A stretch of DNA of 34,051 bases, from assembly GCA_902787685.1 (NCBI GenBank), contig CADAHH010000018.1, positions 1-34,051 on the forward strand, read 5' to 3'. Both the position numbers and the translations under genes were made by a program. This document shows positions 1 to 10,528 of this stretch, piece after piece; position 1 is the first letter of the stretch, and each line of letters opens with the position of its first letter. Source of the DNA: an uncultured Eubacteriales bacterium (lineage in GTDB: Bacteria; Bacillota; Clostridia; TANB77; CAG-508). A model generated the notes under the pieces. The model had not been told where the DNA came from and ran no database searches. It saw only the letters and a list, made by a program, of their open reading frames with translations.

Positions 1-152
1 CAAGCCATCGCTTCCTCATTAATTTATATTAAAGAAATGATTATCCCTTCTCCAATCACATTCGAAACTTCTTAGATTATTTATATATCACTATTTCTTT
101 TATTAAACCATTATCTAGTAACAATAACATTATACTATTACTGATTCAATGG

Positions 153-1421
153 TTACACCTTATTTTTTCGTTTTTTTAATAATATTGCAATAATTAATAT
201 GATTAAAAGTATTGCACCTAAAATTAAGCTGTTGTATATCCAATAAGGCTTTTTTAAAACATCATGGCTTGCAACTAATTTTTCAGTATAATTTAATCCG
301 TCAACTTCATATGTAACATAACCTAATTCCTCATTTTGTTTTATTGGAGCAACTATTTTCTCCTTCAAGTCAATTTTTGATTGAATTTGAGAAACATCTA
401 AATTATTTGGTATAATTGTTGAAATACTTTTATCTATAATAAGATCTAGTGAAGCTGTTTTCTTTGTTGCTTTTTCAACATTTATAGTTGTGATGACATT
501 TTTTTCTTTAACAAATTCTTTATATAAATAACTATTATAAACAAATTCAAAAAGTTGCTTAGTATCATAAAAACGTTCATTTAATCCTTTGCTATTTGTT
601 CCACCACCTAAGACTACTGAAATCAAATTAATACTATCCTTTGAACTACTAGCTACCAAACACTCTCCAGCAGGAGTTGTAGTTCCTGTTTTAATACCAG
701 TACAATATGGATAATAATAACTCGGAGAATTTGAAAATAGTAAAGAGTTTGTATTTGTTACAGTTCTATCATTGGCATGATGAACATTGGTAGGTGGTAT
801 TTTATAACTTTTTGTTTTTACAATTTCGTTAAAAGCATCATATTTTTGACATTCTTTTGCTATTAAATATAAATCATATGCTGAACAATAGTGATTTTCA
901 TCATGAAGTCCATTAGGATTTACAAAATGTAATGTTTCACACCCTAACTCTTTAGCTCTAGTATTACAAAGTTCAACAAATGCTTCCACACTTCCACTTA
1001 CATGTTCTGCTAAAACATTTGCCGCCTCATTCGCACTTGGAATAAGCAATGTATGTAACAATGCAGAAATTGTTAATTCTTCGCCTGGTTTTAAATATAT
1101 ATTGGAAACTCCTGAAGGCACTAAATCAATCGCATTTTGTGTTACTTTAGCTGTATCTGTTAACTTACACTTTTCTAATACAACTAATGCTGTTAATATC
1201 TTAGTGGTACTTGCTGGATACATTTTTTGATGTGCATTTTTTTCATAAAATACTTTACCAGTTGAGGGATTAACTATATAAGCGGCTTTACATCCTATTT
1301 GGGGTATATTTTCTATTGTTTGTTGCTGTTCTGGTTTATATACTAATTGATTTGCGTATACACTAATTGGTGTAAATATTATACATATAAATAAAATACT
1401 TATTAAAATATTCTTTTTCAT
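153..1421 (-). CDS. dacF: D-alanyl-D-alanine carboxypeptidase (penicillin-binding protein 5/6, DacF type)
   Basis: Removes the terminal D-alanine from peptidoglycan stem peptides outside the membrane. Residues 1-23 form a signal peptide ending near VYA. The three active-site motifs of family S11 are present and well spaced: SxxK as S71-T-T-K74, SxN as S129-A-N131, and KTG at 244-246. A C-terminal hydrophobic stretch (about 394-416) followed by KKRKNKV would hold the enzyme in the membrane, where the E. coli homologues use an amphipathic helix. The length of 422 aa fits the family. The start follows an AAGGAG about 12 bases upstream and a plausible promoter. The family is certain; the dacF symbol rather than dacA or dacB is my choice from overall similarity to spore-former enzymes. 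Confidence 0.93.
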   Translation of the reverse strand: MKKNILISILFICIIFTPISVYANQLVYKPEQQQTIENIPQIGCKAAYIVNPSTGKVFYEKNAHQKMYPASTTKILTALVVLEKCKLTDTAKVTQNAIDLVPSGVSNIYLKPGEELTISALLHTLLIPSANEAANVLAEHVSGSVEAFVELCNTRAKELGCETLHFVNPNGLHDENHYCSAYDLYLIAKECQKYDAFNEIVKTKSYKIPPTNVHHANDRTVTNTNSLLFSNSPSYYYPYCTGIKTGTTTPAGECLVASSSKDSINLISVVLGGGTNSKGLNERFYDTKQLFEFVYNSYLYKEFVKEKNVITTINVEKATKKTASLDLIIDKSISTIIPNNLDVSQIQSKIDLKEKIVAPIKQNEELGYVTYEVDGLNYTEKLVASHDVLKKPYWIYNSLILGAILLIILIIAILLKKRKNKV

Positions 1422-1452
1422 AGGTTTGTTTGGCTCCTTCTTTACTTTTTAT

Positions 1453-1481
1453 AATTTAGCATAATACAATTTTTTTTTCAA
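1453..1481 (-). promoter_or_regulatory. Sigma-A-type promoter of the carboxypeptidase gene
   Basis: Read on the minus strand, TTGAAA is followed by a 17-base spacer and TAAATT, with a TGC extension just before the -10. It lies 32 bases before the start codon of the carboxypeptidase gene. Confidence 0.55.
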
Positions 1482-1607
1482 GAGTTTCTCACACATTATT
1501 TTTTCATGTTACTATTTAATGGTTTACACGTTGACAGTATGTTTTCTTCATAACCTTCTTTTTATTGAACTTTTATCATATTGGTCTAGTATAAAAAACC
1601 GAAACTA

Positions 1608-1698
1608 AGATTTTGTACGCATTATAAATGCTACAAAATCTAAATTCCGCCATATTTATCTTCTAAGGAAACTCACCACTTACGTGGATGACTTTCCT
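1608..1698. other. Two strong hairpins in the gap between dacF and the 78-aa gene
   Basis: The gap 1422-1765 has no gene. It holds the dacF promoter, the terminator of the 78-aa gene and two further hairpins. The first pairs AGATTTTGTA (1608-1617) with TACAAAATCT (1632-1641), and continues through GCATT (1619-1623) with AATGC (1627-1631); one C is bulged. The second pairs AGGAAA (1666-1671) with TTTCCT (1693-1698), with an inner CCAC/GTGG stem (1676-1679/1684-1687). Neither is followed by a clear T-run, so they do not look like simple terminators. They could be a small structured RNA or a mobile palindrome. Confidence 0.4.
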
Positions 1699-1716
1699 AA
1701 AAATATAAAAAAACAA

Positions 1717-1755
1717 CCACAACTATTAGATACTTGAAGTAAAAAATAGTTGTGG
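1717..1755 (-). terminator. Rho-independent terminator of the 78-aa gene
   Basis: CCACAACTATT (1717-1727) pairs perfectly with AATAGTTGTGG (1745-1755). On the minus strand the stem is followed by TTG and a long T-run. It lies 11 bases past the stop codon of the 78-aa gene. Confidence 0.85.
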
Positions 1756-1765
1756 CTGCTTTTAA

Positions 1766-2002
1766 TCACCACCCCTGCTTAGGGTCAGTGCGTGGACACG
1801 AATACTGGATTTTTCCATATCGGTCCACATTTGCCGACGCAATCCATGTTTTACCACGAAATGCCTCGACTTTTATTTTTTCCTTCTTGGTTAACGTTGA
1901 TTGGAATCTCATCCCATCAACGCTAACTCCTCTGCTCTCGAGTTTTTTCCGAAGAAATTTCTCAAGAGCTTCCGGAGAATCATTTTCTCCATAGTATCCC
2001 AT
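1766..2002 (-). CDS. Small hypothetical protein, 78 aa, basic
   Basis: I do not recognise this protein. The minus-strand frame is favoured over the overlapping plus-strand frame because its ATG has an almost perfect ribosome binding site (AAGGAGGT at 2008-2015, five bases before the start). It also has a consensus promoter upstream and a perfect terminator just after the stop. The protein is rich in Lys, Arg and Glu, with a predicted helix at 9-25 (SPEALEKFLRKKLES). The second half looks like beta strands (KIKVEAF, TWIASANVD, KIQYSCP). There is no signal peptide or membrane segment. Its DNA is visibly richer in G+C than its neighbours, which suggests recent transfer or unusual codon use. It stands alone as a monocistronic unit. 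Confidence 0.75.
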   Translation of the reverse strand: MGYYGENDSPEALEKFLRKKLESRGVSVDGMRFQSTLTKKEKIKVEAFRGKTWIASANVDRYGKIQYSCPRTDPKQGW

Positions 2003-2007
2003 AATTT

Positions 2008-2095
2008 ACCTCCTTATGGGTCTCCTCTTTTCAGGAGGGCAATTACACCAAAAAAAAATTGGTGTGTTACTAGTTGCAATGCGTAACCGCATCTA
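2008..2095 (-). promoter_or_regulatory. Structured leader with competing Shine-Dalgarno pairing
   Basis: The roughly 90-base 5' leader of the 78-aa gene contains, in transcription order, a hairpin ATGCG-gtta-CGCAT, a stem ACACCAA/TTGGTGT around a T-rich loop, and a CCCTCCT (2033-2039). The CCTCCT can pair with AGAGGAG (2022-2028) or with the ribosome binding site AAGGAGG (2009-2015). The two pairings exclude each other, so the layout could act as a translational on/off switch. The structure is visible; the regulation is inference, and no known riboswitch class was recognised. Confidence 0.45.
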
Positions 2096-2100
2096 TAATT

Positions 2101-2129
2101 ATTATACACCATTTTTTCGTATTTGACAA
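2101..2129 (-). promoter_or_regulatory. Sigma-A-type promoter of the 78-aa gene
   Basis: On the minus strand TTGTCA (2124-2129), a 17-base spacer and TATAAT (2101-2106) form a near-consensus promoter. Transcription would start near 2094. Confidence 0.75.
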
Positions 2130-2131
2130 TG

Positions 2132-2166
2132 AAAAAACACTAATCCAATTCATATTAGTGTTTTTT
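2132..2166. terminator. Bidirectional terminator downstream of the HD-domain gene
   Basis: AAAAAACACTAAT (2132-2144) pairs with ATTAGTGTTTTTT (2154-2166) around a nine-base loop. It has T-runs on both strands. It ends the HD-hydrolase transcript and lies just before the promoter of the 78-aa gene. Confidence 0.85.
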
Positions 2167-2223
2167 TATTAATTTTTTTCATTTCTATATCAATATGTTT
2201 TTATTATTCTATACTTATTTGTA

Positions 2224-3174
2224 TTAATCACGTATAATTAATTCTTCCTTATCTCCATTTTCATGGTGTTCTTTAACATCTTTTGTAAGTGTTGCTGTTC
2301 TGATTGCATTCATAAAATCCTTCTCCAAATCAGTGCCACTCGCTAAGTCAAGAAAGTCATCCTCTGTTTCTCTTATATACTTGTCAAGCCAATTTGAATC
2401 ATCTGTTGGAGAAAAATCTGTTAAATTTGATATTCTATCTGCTACTTTTACTATTCTTGCAATTTCAGATTGTTTTATTCCATTAATATAATCAGGCATT
2501 TTAACTTTATAGCCACGTAATTTTCGTGTATAATTTATCAATTCTTTTTGACTTTCATCGGTTAAATCACTTATATTTATGTCTTTAATCGATATTCTTT
2601 CTAGTTTGCCTCCAACATTTATTGCTATCTGTTTTTTTTCTAATAATTCGTGTACAGTTATCTCACTTATTTCAATATTATTAATTACTATTTTGTTTTT
2701 CAATTTAAGTTTTGGGGCTTTAGGTCTACTTATTTTTCCCTGTTTTGTTACACATTTTACTGTATTTATAATAGTTGTTAAAAACTCCTCTTTATTACCT
2801 TCAACTACATTTGAAAATCTGTTCAAATAATTTTGTAATATTTTTTTAATGTCATCTTCAGTATATTTTGTATCTTCTAAAACATCATGAAATAGAGCAG
2901 TAATTACATATTCTCTAGAATATCCTTTATTATATAAATATGCCGCAACATTATATGGATGAGTATATTTTGGTTTTCCAGATCTTCTTAAACTATCGAC
3001 CAATTTAGGCTTTTGGGTTTTGTCGTCAATAATTATATATCCATTTTCATCTACAACCTCTTTTTTATACAAAAATTTTACGATTTCAAATAGATAGTTT
3101 AAATCTTCATCTTTTATTCCAAATCTACTTTTTCTTTCTATTTCATTTTTTTCTACTTCACTTAATTCAAACAT
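2224..3174 (-). CDS. RelA/SpoT-type HD-domain phosphohydrolase, no synthetase domain
   Basis: Residues 60-110 match the hydrolase domain of Rel/SpoT: RRSGKPKYTHP (R-x-S-G-x-P and H72), then LFHDVLEDT with H96-D97 and E100-D101. KVADRISNLTDF supplies the last metal ligand, D246. These are the residues that bind Mn2+ and cleave (p)ppGpp in this family. There is no synthetase, TGS or ACT domain, and at 316 aa it is larger than the roughly 180-aa MESH1-type small alarmone hydrolases. The extra length is a charged segment between the ED pair and D246 (about 145-215). The most likely role is cytoplasmic alarmone or related nucleotide hydrolysis; another nucleotide substrate is possible. It is monocistronic, with its own promoter and terminator. 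Confidence 0.75.
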   Translation of the reverse strand: MFELSEVEKNEIERKSRFGIKDEDLNYLFEIVKFLYKKEVVDENGYIIIDDKTQKPKLVDSLRRSGKPKYTHPYNVAAYLYNKGYSREYVITALFHDVLEDTKYTEDDIKKILQNYLNRFSNVVEGNKEEFLTTIINTVKCVTKQGKISRPKAPKLKLKNKIVINNIEISEITVHELLEKKQIAINVGGKLERISIKDINISDLTDESQKELINYTRKLRGYKVKMPDYINGIKQSEIARIVKVADRISNLTDFSPTDDSNWLDKYIRETEDDFLDLASGTDLEKDFMNAIRTATLTKDVKEHHENGDKEELIIRD

Positions 3175-3205
3175 ATTACATGCTCCTATATAATATTTTA
3201 CACAT

Positions 3206-3234
3206 ATTATATCATAGCTTTACATAATTTTCAA
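3206..3234 (-). promoter_or_regulatory. Consensus-like promoter of the HD-hydrolase gene
   Basis: On the minus strand TTGAAA (3229-3234), 17 bases and TATAAT (3206-3211). An AGGAG ribosome binding site lies between it and the ATG at 3174. Confidence 0.8.
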
Positions 3235-3238
3235 GAAA

Positions 3239-3261
3239 AGAGACTATTTTTATAAGTCTCT
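3239..3261 (-). terminator. Terminator after the first acetate kinase gene
   Basis: AGAGACT (3239-3245) pairs with AGTCTCT (3255-3261), and on the minus strand it is followed by a T-rich run. It sits ten bases past the acetate kinase stop and abuts the -35 box of the next gene. Confidence 0.65.
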
Positions 3262-3271
3262 ATTATAATAT

Positions 3272-4462
3272 TTATTTTACAAGTCTTTCAGTCTCTTTTG
3301 CAATCATTAATTCTTCATTTGTAGGGATTACAAATATTTTTACTTTAGATTCTGGTTTAGATATAAGTTTTTCCTCGCCTCTTATATTGTTTGCATCTTC
3401 ATCTATTAAAATTCCCATAAATTCTAGCTGTTCACAAATCCATTTACGTATATTAATTTGATTTTCTCCAATTCCACCTGTGAATACTAAATAATCAATT
3501 CCTTTCATTGCAACAGCATATTTTGCAATATATCCTGCAATTGCGTAAGTAAAGCTTTTTATTGCTGTTTCAGCCATACTTCCTTTTTCATATGAGGCAA
3601 GTTCAATTTCTCTAAAGTCTGGAACTAAACCAGAAATTGCTTGAAGTCCTGACTTTTTATTTAGAATTGTTTCAATTTCATCAGCTGATAAATTTTCTTT
3701 TTTCATTAAATATGTTACAACTGATGGGTCTAAATCTCCTGACCTAGTAACCATTGGAATTCCTCCAAGTGGTGTTAATCCCATTGAAGTATCTATTGAT
3801 TTTCCTCCATCAACTGCACAAATTGAAGCTCCTTGTCCTAAATGGCAAGTTACTGTTTTTATCGTTGCAATATCTTTATTTTCTATTTCTGCTAATCTTT
3901 GAGATACATACATGTGTGATGTTCCATGTGCTCCATATTTTCTTATTCCATATTTTTTATAATATTCATAAGGTATTGGATAAATATAATGTTCTTTTGG
4001 TATGCTAGTATGGAATGATGTATCAAATACCCCTACCATAGGTTTTCCAGGCATTACCTTTTTACAAGCTTCTATTCCCATTATTCCTGCTGGATTGTGT
4101 AAAGGTGCTAAGTCAGTACATTCTCTTAATACTTCAACAACACTATCATCAATTATTACAGATTGATTAATTTTTTCTCCACCATTTAATAGTCTATGAC
4201 CAATTGCATTAATTTCATCTAAACTGTCAACTACTTTGTATTCTGGATTAGTTAATTGTTTTAAAGTAAAATCAATTGCTTCTGTATGATCATATGCTTC
4301 ATGTTCAATAATTACCTTTTTCCCACAAGCTTTATGTGTAATAAAAGCTTCTTTTTCTCCTATTCTTTCATATTTTCCTGATGCTATCACTTCTTCATTT
4401 TCCATATTTATTAGTTGGTATTTTAGTGATGAGCTGCCACAATTTAATACTAATATTTTCAT
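3272..4462 (-). CDS. ackA: Acetate kinase paralogue 1, altered acyl pocket
   Basis: Acyl-phosphate:ADP phosphotransferase of the ASKHA fold, cytoplasmic, 396 aa as usual for acetate kinase. Family motifs are in order: NCGSSSLKYQL at the N-terminus, PLHNP, FDTSFH, YGAHGTSH, CHLGQGAS, TRSGDLDP, FTGGIGEN and PTNEELMIA. The catalytic His, Arg and Glu of these motifs are kept. Several normally fixed positions differ. HRVVHGGE reads HRLLNGGE, the Phe before the catalytic His in YGFHG is Ala, and GNGAS is GQGAS. By alignment to the Methanosarcina thermophila enzyme, the first two changes fall at or beside acetate-pocket residues Val93 and Phe179. A longer acyl chain is therefore possible. It follows a second acetate kinase gene in the same direction; its AGGAGG start is clear. 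Confidence 0.9.
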   Translation of the reverse strand: MKILVLNCGSSSLKYQLINMENEEVIASGKYERIGEKEAFITHKACGKKVIIEHEAYDHTEAIDFTLKQLTNPEYKVVDSLDEINAIGHRLLNGGEKINQSVIIDDSVVEVLRECTDLAPLHNPAGIMGIEACKKVMPGKPMVGVFDTSFHTSIPKEHYIYPIPYEYYKKYGIRKYGAHGTSHMYVSQRLAEIENKDIATIKTVTCHLGQGASICAVDGGKSIDTSMGLTPLGGIPMVTRSGDLDPSVVTYLMKKENLSADEIETILNKKSGLQAISGLVPDFREIELASYEKGSMAETAIKSFTYAIAGYIAKYAVAMKGIDYLVFTGGIGENQINIRKWICEQLEFMGILIDEDANNIRGEEKLISKPESKVKIFVIPTNEELMIAKETERLVK

Positions 4463-4515
4463 TTTTCCTCCTCCTTGTTCGAATTAAATTCCAAATCTTG
4501 CTGTGTTAAAATTTT

Positions 4516-4560
4516 CTTTGAAAATCCTCAGGTACCACTCGTACATTCCGGTTTTCAAAG
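4516..4560. other. Hairpin in the gap between the two acetate kinase genes
   Basis: In the 237-base gap 4463-4699, CTTTGAAAA (4516-4524) pairs with TTTTCAAAG (4552-4560). The loop contains shorter complementary pieces (GTAC twice). On the minus strand it lies in the leader of the downstream acetate kinase and could be an attenuator or an mRNA-processing structure. No strong promoter was found in the gap. Confidence 0.35.
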
Positions 4561-4699
4561 ACGAACTTCCAATTTTATCAAAGTCAAACTCATTTTTGAC
4601 AATTCTTAATTTTAAATTCTAGTTTTGTATATTCATTTATTATTTTTTTCCGACCTCTAACCTCTTACGTTCTACCTCACAAATCTCACATCCTGCTTC

Positions 4700-5938
4700 T
4701 CACTTCACCAAAGCGTATGTTTCTTTTGCAATCATTAATTCTTCATTTGTAGGTACTACCCAAACTTTAACTTTTGAATCTTGAGTTGAAATCTCTTTTT
4801 CTTCTCCTTTTGATTGGTTTAGTAGTTCACTAATTTGAACTCCTAAAATTCCAAGATAGCTACAAATTCCAGCTCTATTTAAAGCGCCTTTTTCTCCCAC
4901 TCCTGCTTCAAAAGTAATTACATCTACTCCACCCATTGCTACTGCCATTTTGGCAATTTCTTGAGCAACTCTATAATTAAAGTGATTAAGCGCAAGTGTT
5001 GCATGATGTCCACCTGATAACGCATCTAACTCAATATCTCTAAAGTCTAATGATATTCTTGAAATTCCATATACTCCAGATTTTTTGTTAAGTATTTCAC
5101 TTACTTCTTCTGGTGTAAGCTCTTTATGATTGGTTTTTTCAAGATGTTCAACTCCTTGTGTTGGTTTTTCAGATTTTTTTATTAAATATGTTACAACTGA
5201 AGGGTCTAAATCTCCAGATCTAGATCCCATTGGAATTCCACCTAGTGGTGTTAATCCCATTGTAGTATCTACCGATTTACCATCTTTTATAGCACATAAA
5301 CTTGCCCCTTGGCCTAAATGACAACTGATTATTTTTAGATCTTCAACTTTTTTGTTCAATAATTCAGCTATTCTTCTACTTACATATTCATGTGAAATTC
5401 CATGGAATCCATATTTCCTTATTCCATATTTTTCATAGTATTCATATGGAATTGGATAAAGATATCTTTCTTTAGGAATAGTTTGATGAAATGCTGTATC
5501 AAAACACACAACTTGCTTTATTTCAGGAACTACTTTTTGGCATGCTCTAATTCCTGCAACTGCATTAGGGTTATGCAAAGGCGCAAGTTCTGAGCATCTA
5601 TCAATTTCTTTAATCACTTCTTCTGTAACTAAAACAGGATGTTTAAATTTTTCACCCCCATGAACAATTCTGTGCCCAATTCCTGCAAGTTCATCTAAAG
5701 ATTTCATAACTCCATAATGTTTATTTAAAATTCTTGCAATAATAAATTGGACAGCTTGTTCATGATTTTTTACCTCATGTTCAAATCTGTGTTTTTGTCC
5801 ATTTACCTTATGTGTTAAAAAAGATCCTGGTTGTCCTATTCTTTCATAATTTCCTTTGACAAGCATTTTAGATGTTTCCATATCAATTACTTGATATTTT
5901 AGAGAAGAACTCCCAGCATTAATTACTAAAATTTTCAT
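4700..5938 (-). CDS. ackA: Acetate kinase paralogue 2
   Basis: Makes acetate and ATP from acetyl phosphate and ADP, partner of the phosphotransacetylase encoded upstream in the same direction. Motifs are NAGSSSLKYQV, HRIVHGGEKF, PLHNP, FDTAFH, YGFHGISH, CHLGQGAS, SRSGDLDP and PTNEELMIA. The acetate-pocket Val and Phe are conserved, so this copy looks like the standard acetate kinase. Two oddities remain: GNGAS is GQGAS, as in the neighbouring paralogue, and the nucleotide-binding GIGEN region reads FEAGVGEKG. It is 412 aa because of an insertion around 257-271 (EKPTQGVEHLEKTNH). The gene starts only 15 bases after the unknown 269-aa gene, behind AGGAGG, so the two are surely co-transcribed. 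Confidence 0.93.
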   Translation of the reverse strand: MKILVINAGSSSLKYQVIDMETSKMLVKGNYERIGQPGSFLTHKVNGQKHRFEHEVKNHEQAVQFIIARILNKHYGVMKSLDELAGIGHRIVHGGEKFKHPVLVTEEVIKEIDRCSELAPLHNPNAVAGIRACQKVVPEIKQVVCFDTAFHQTIPKERYLYPIPYEYYEKYGIRKYGFHGISHEYVSRRIAELLNKKVEDLKIISCHLGQGASLCAIKDGKSVDTTMGLTPLGGIPMGSRSGDLDPSVVTYLIKKSEKPTQGVEHLEKTNHKELTPEEVSEILNKKSGVYGISRISLDFRDIELDALSGGHHATLALNHFNYRVAQEIAKMAVAMGGVDVITFEAGVGEKGALNRAGICSYLGILGVQISELLNQSKGEEKEISTQDSKVKVWVVPTNEELMIAKETYALVK

Positions 5939-5953
5939 ACATCCTCCTATTAT

Positions 5954-6763
5954 TTATAATTCTTGTATTGGATCTTTCTCTGGTGTTGAATAGTCATATA
6001 TTGAATTATCCATCAAAAACTCAATTATTGAATCAGTAATACCGTCATCATTGTCGCTTCTCTTTTCTAATGGAATACTTATATGATTCATTGGTAAAAT
6101 GCCAGTTGTAAGAAAATAGCTAATCTCAATCATATTTCCTTTCTTCGCCATTAATAGAATTCTTTCTAGTTCAGCCATTGTTCTATTAGTTAATCCCCTA
6201 TTAATTGATTGTATAAAATTATTTTCTTCATCTAATTTCAAAGAATTTCTTCTGTTTTGCATAAATCTTTTTAGAATTTGGTATTTTATTTCTTCCTTAT
6301 AATCTTCTACATTGATATCAAAAGCTTCTTTTAAAGACTCTATTTCATCATCACTTTTATCCGCAAATTTTTTTTTACTAAAACTCAACTGTTTTTGTTT
6401 TATCATATCCATAAAAAAATCTGCTATATCAAATTCTCTTTCTTCAATTTGAATTATTTCTTTTTTATAATAATCACTATTTTTTGTTTCTTCCATTATT
6501 GACATAAGTTCTTTTATCTTTTCATTGTATAAATCTCTTAAATACTTCGTTTTCTCGGGAGATTTATTCTCAAAAGCAAATTCTTGTATAAGTGTAATAA
6601 TTATCAATGCAACTTTCGCTTTTTGTAAAACAACAATATTTTCATTATACCATATTATTTTTTTTAAAAAATCATTTACTCTTCTTTCAGTTGAACTTCT
6701 TAATGTTTCACTATCAGCATTTATGAAACTATATTTTACTTTTTTTTTCAATCTTTTATCCAA
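5954..6763 (-). CDS. Hypothetical helical protein, 269 aa, in the acetate cluster
   Basis: I do not recognise this family. The protein is almost all helix and strongly charged, with Lys/Glu-rich segments. It has one hydrophobic helix near 47-62 (AKVALIIITLIQEFAF) that could be buried or membrane-associated, and no signal peptide. The start is a TTG about nine bases after AGAGGAG; no better start exists nearby. It lies between phosphotransacetylase and acetate kinase and is only 15 bases from the latter, so it belongs to the same transcript. The context suggests a link to acetyl-phosphate metabolism, but nothing in the sequence proves one. Confidence 0.75.
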   Translation of the reverse strand: MDKRLKKKVKYSFINADSETLRSSTERRVNDFLKKIIWYNENIVVLQKAKVALIIITLIQEFAFENKSPEKTKYLRDLYNEKIKELMSIMEETKNSDYYKKEIIQIEEREFDIADFFMDMIKQKQLSFSKKKFADKSDDEIESLKEAFDINVEDYKEEIKYQILKRFMQNRRNSLKLDEENNFIQSINRGLTNRTMAELERILLMAKKGNMIEISYFLTTGILPMNHISIPLEKRSDNDDGITDSIIEFLMDNSIYDYSTPEKDPIQEL

Positions 6764-6867
6764 TTTCGATTTCTCCTCTTTGATTCACTAAACTATATCA
6801 TATCATTGCTTTAATTGCAATTTTAATGTTTCTAAAATTGTAACAATTAATTATAAATTTATATTGC

Positions 6868-6885
6868 GGGCGATTAAAATCGCCC
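6868..6885. repeat. Short REP-like palindrome
   Basis: GGGCGATT (6868-6875) pairs with AATCGCCC (6878-6885) across two bases, a G+C-rich island in A+T-rich DNA followed by CCTACAG. It lies in the gap between phosphotransacetylase and the 269-aa gene and has the form of the dispersed palindromes found in many low-G+C genomes. It may also stabilise the upstream mRNA. Confidence 0.5.
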
Positions 6886-6913
6886 CTACAGTATCTTTAT
6901 GTTTTTCATTAGT

Positions 6914-10359
<3,446 letters not shown>

Positions 10360-10416
10360 TTTTTTCTCCTTGCTTTTTCATTTGAGGACAATCCATTTTG
10401 TAAAAATTTCATCTAT

Positions 10417-10445
10417 ATTCTACTATAATCTATAAAAAAAAACAA
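10417..10445 (-). promoter_or_regulatory. Promoter of the pseudo-subtilase/pta cluster
   Basis: On the minus strand TTGTTT (10440-10445), 17 bases and TAGAAT (10417-10422), then AAGGAG shortly before the ATG at 10359. It touches the adjoining GGGGACA palindrome. Confidence 0.55.
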
Positions 10446-10483
10446 GACCCCAGGGTACAAATGTACCGGTTCTTTTTGTCCCC
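10446..10483. repeat. GGGGACA-type dispersed palindrome, copy 1
   Basis: On the minus strand it begins GGGGACAAAAAGAACCGGTA and ends with a GGGGTC. The inner GGTAC and GTACC pair around four bases. A closely related copy lies at 25904-25934 and a third palindrome with the same GGGGACA end at 15959-16000. They behave like a non-coding repeat family. Confidence 0.6.
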
Positions 10484-10528
10484 ACTATTTGACAAAGTGC
10501 TGAATTTATTTTATAATTTGATTATATT

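Noticed and set aside
1..60. Start of another minus-strand gene at the left edge
   Set aside because: A short frame with an ATG near base 16-26 exists, but too little sequence remains and no clear ribosome binding site is visible.
1752..1994. Plus-strand 80-aa frame opposite the 78-aa gene
   Set aside because: It has no ribosome binding site or promoter. The minus-strand frame has both, plus a terminator.
4516..4560. T-box riboswitch suggested by GTGGTACC on the minus strand
   Set aside because: Only eight bases match the T-box. There is no specifier stem, no clear antiterminator/terminator pair and no amino-acid gene downstream.
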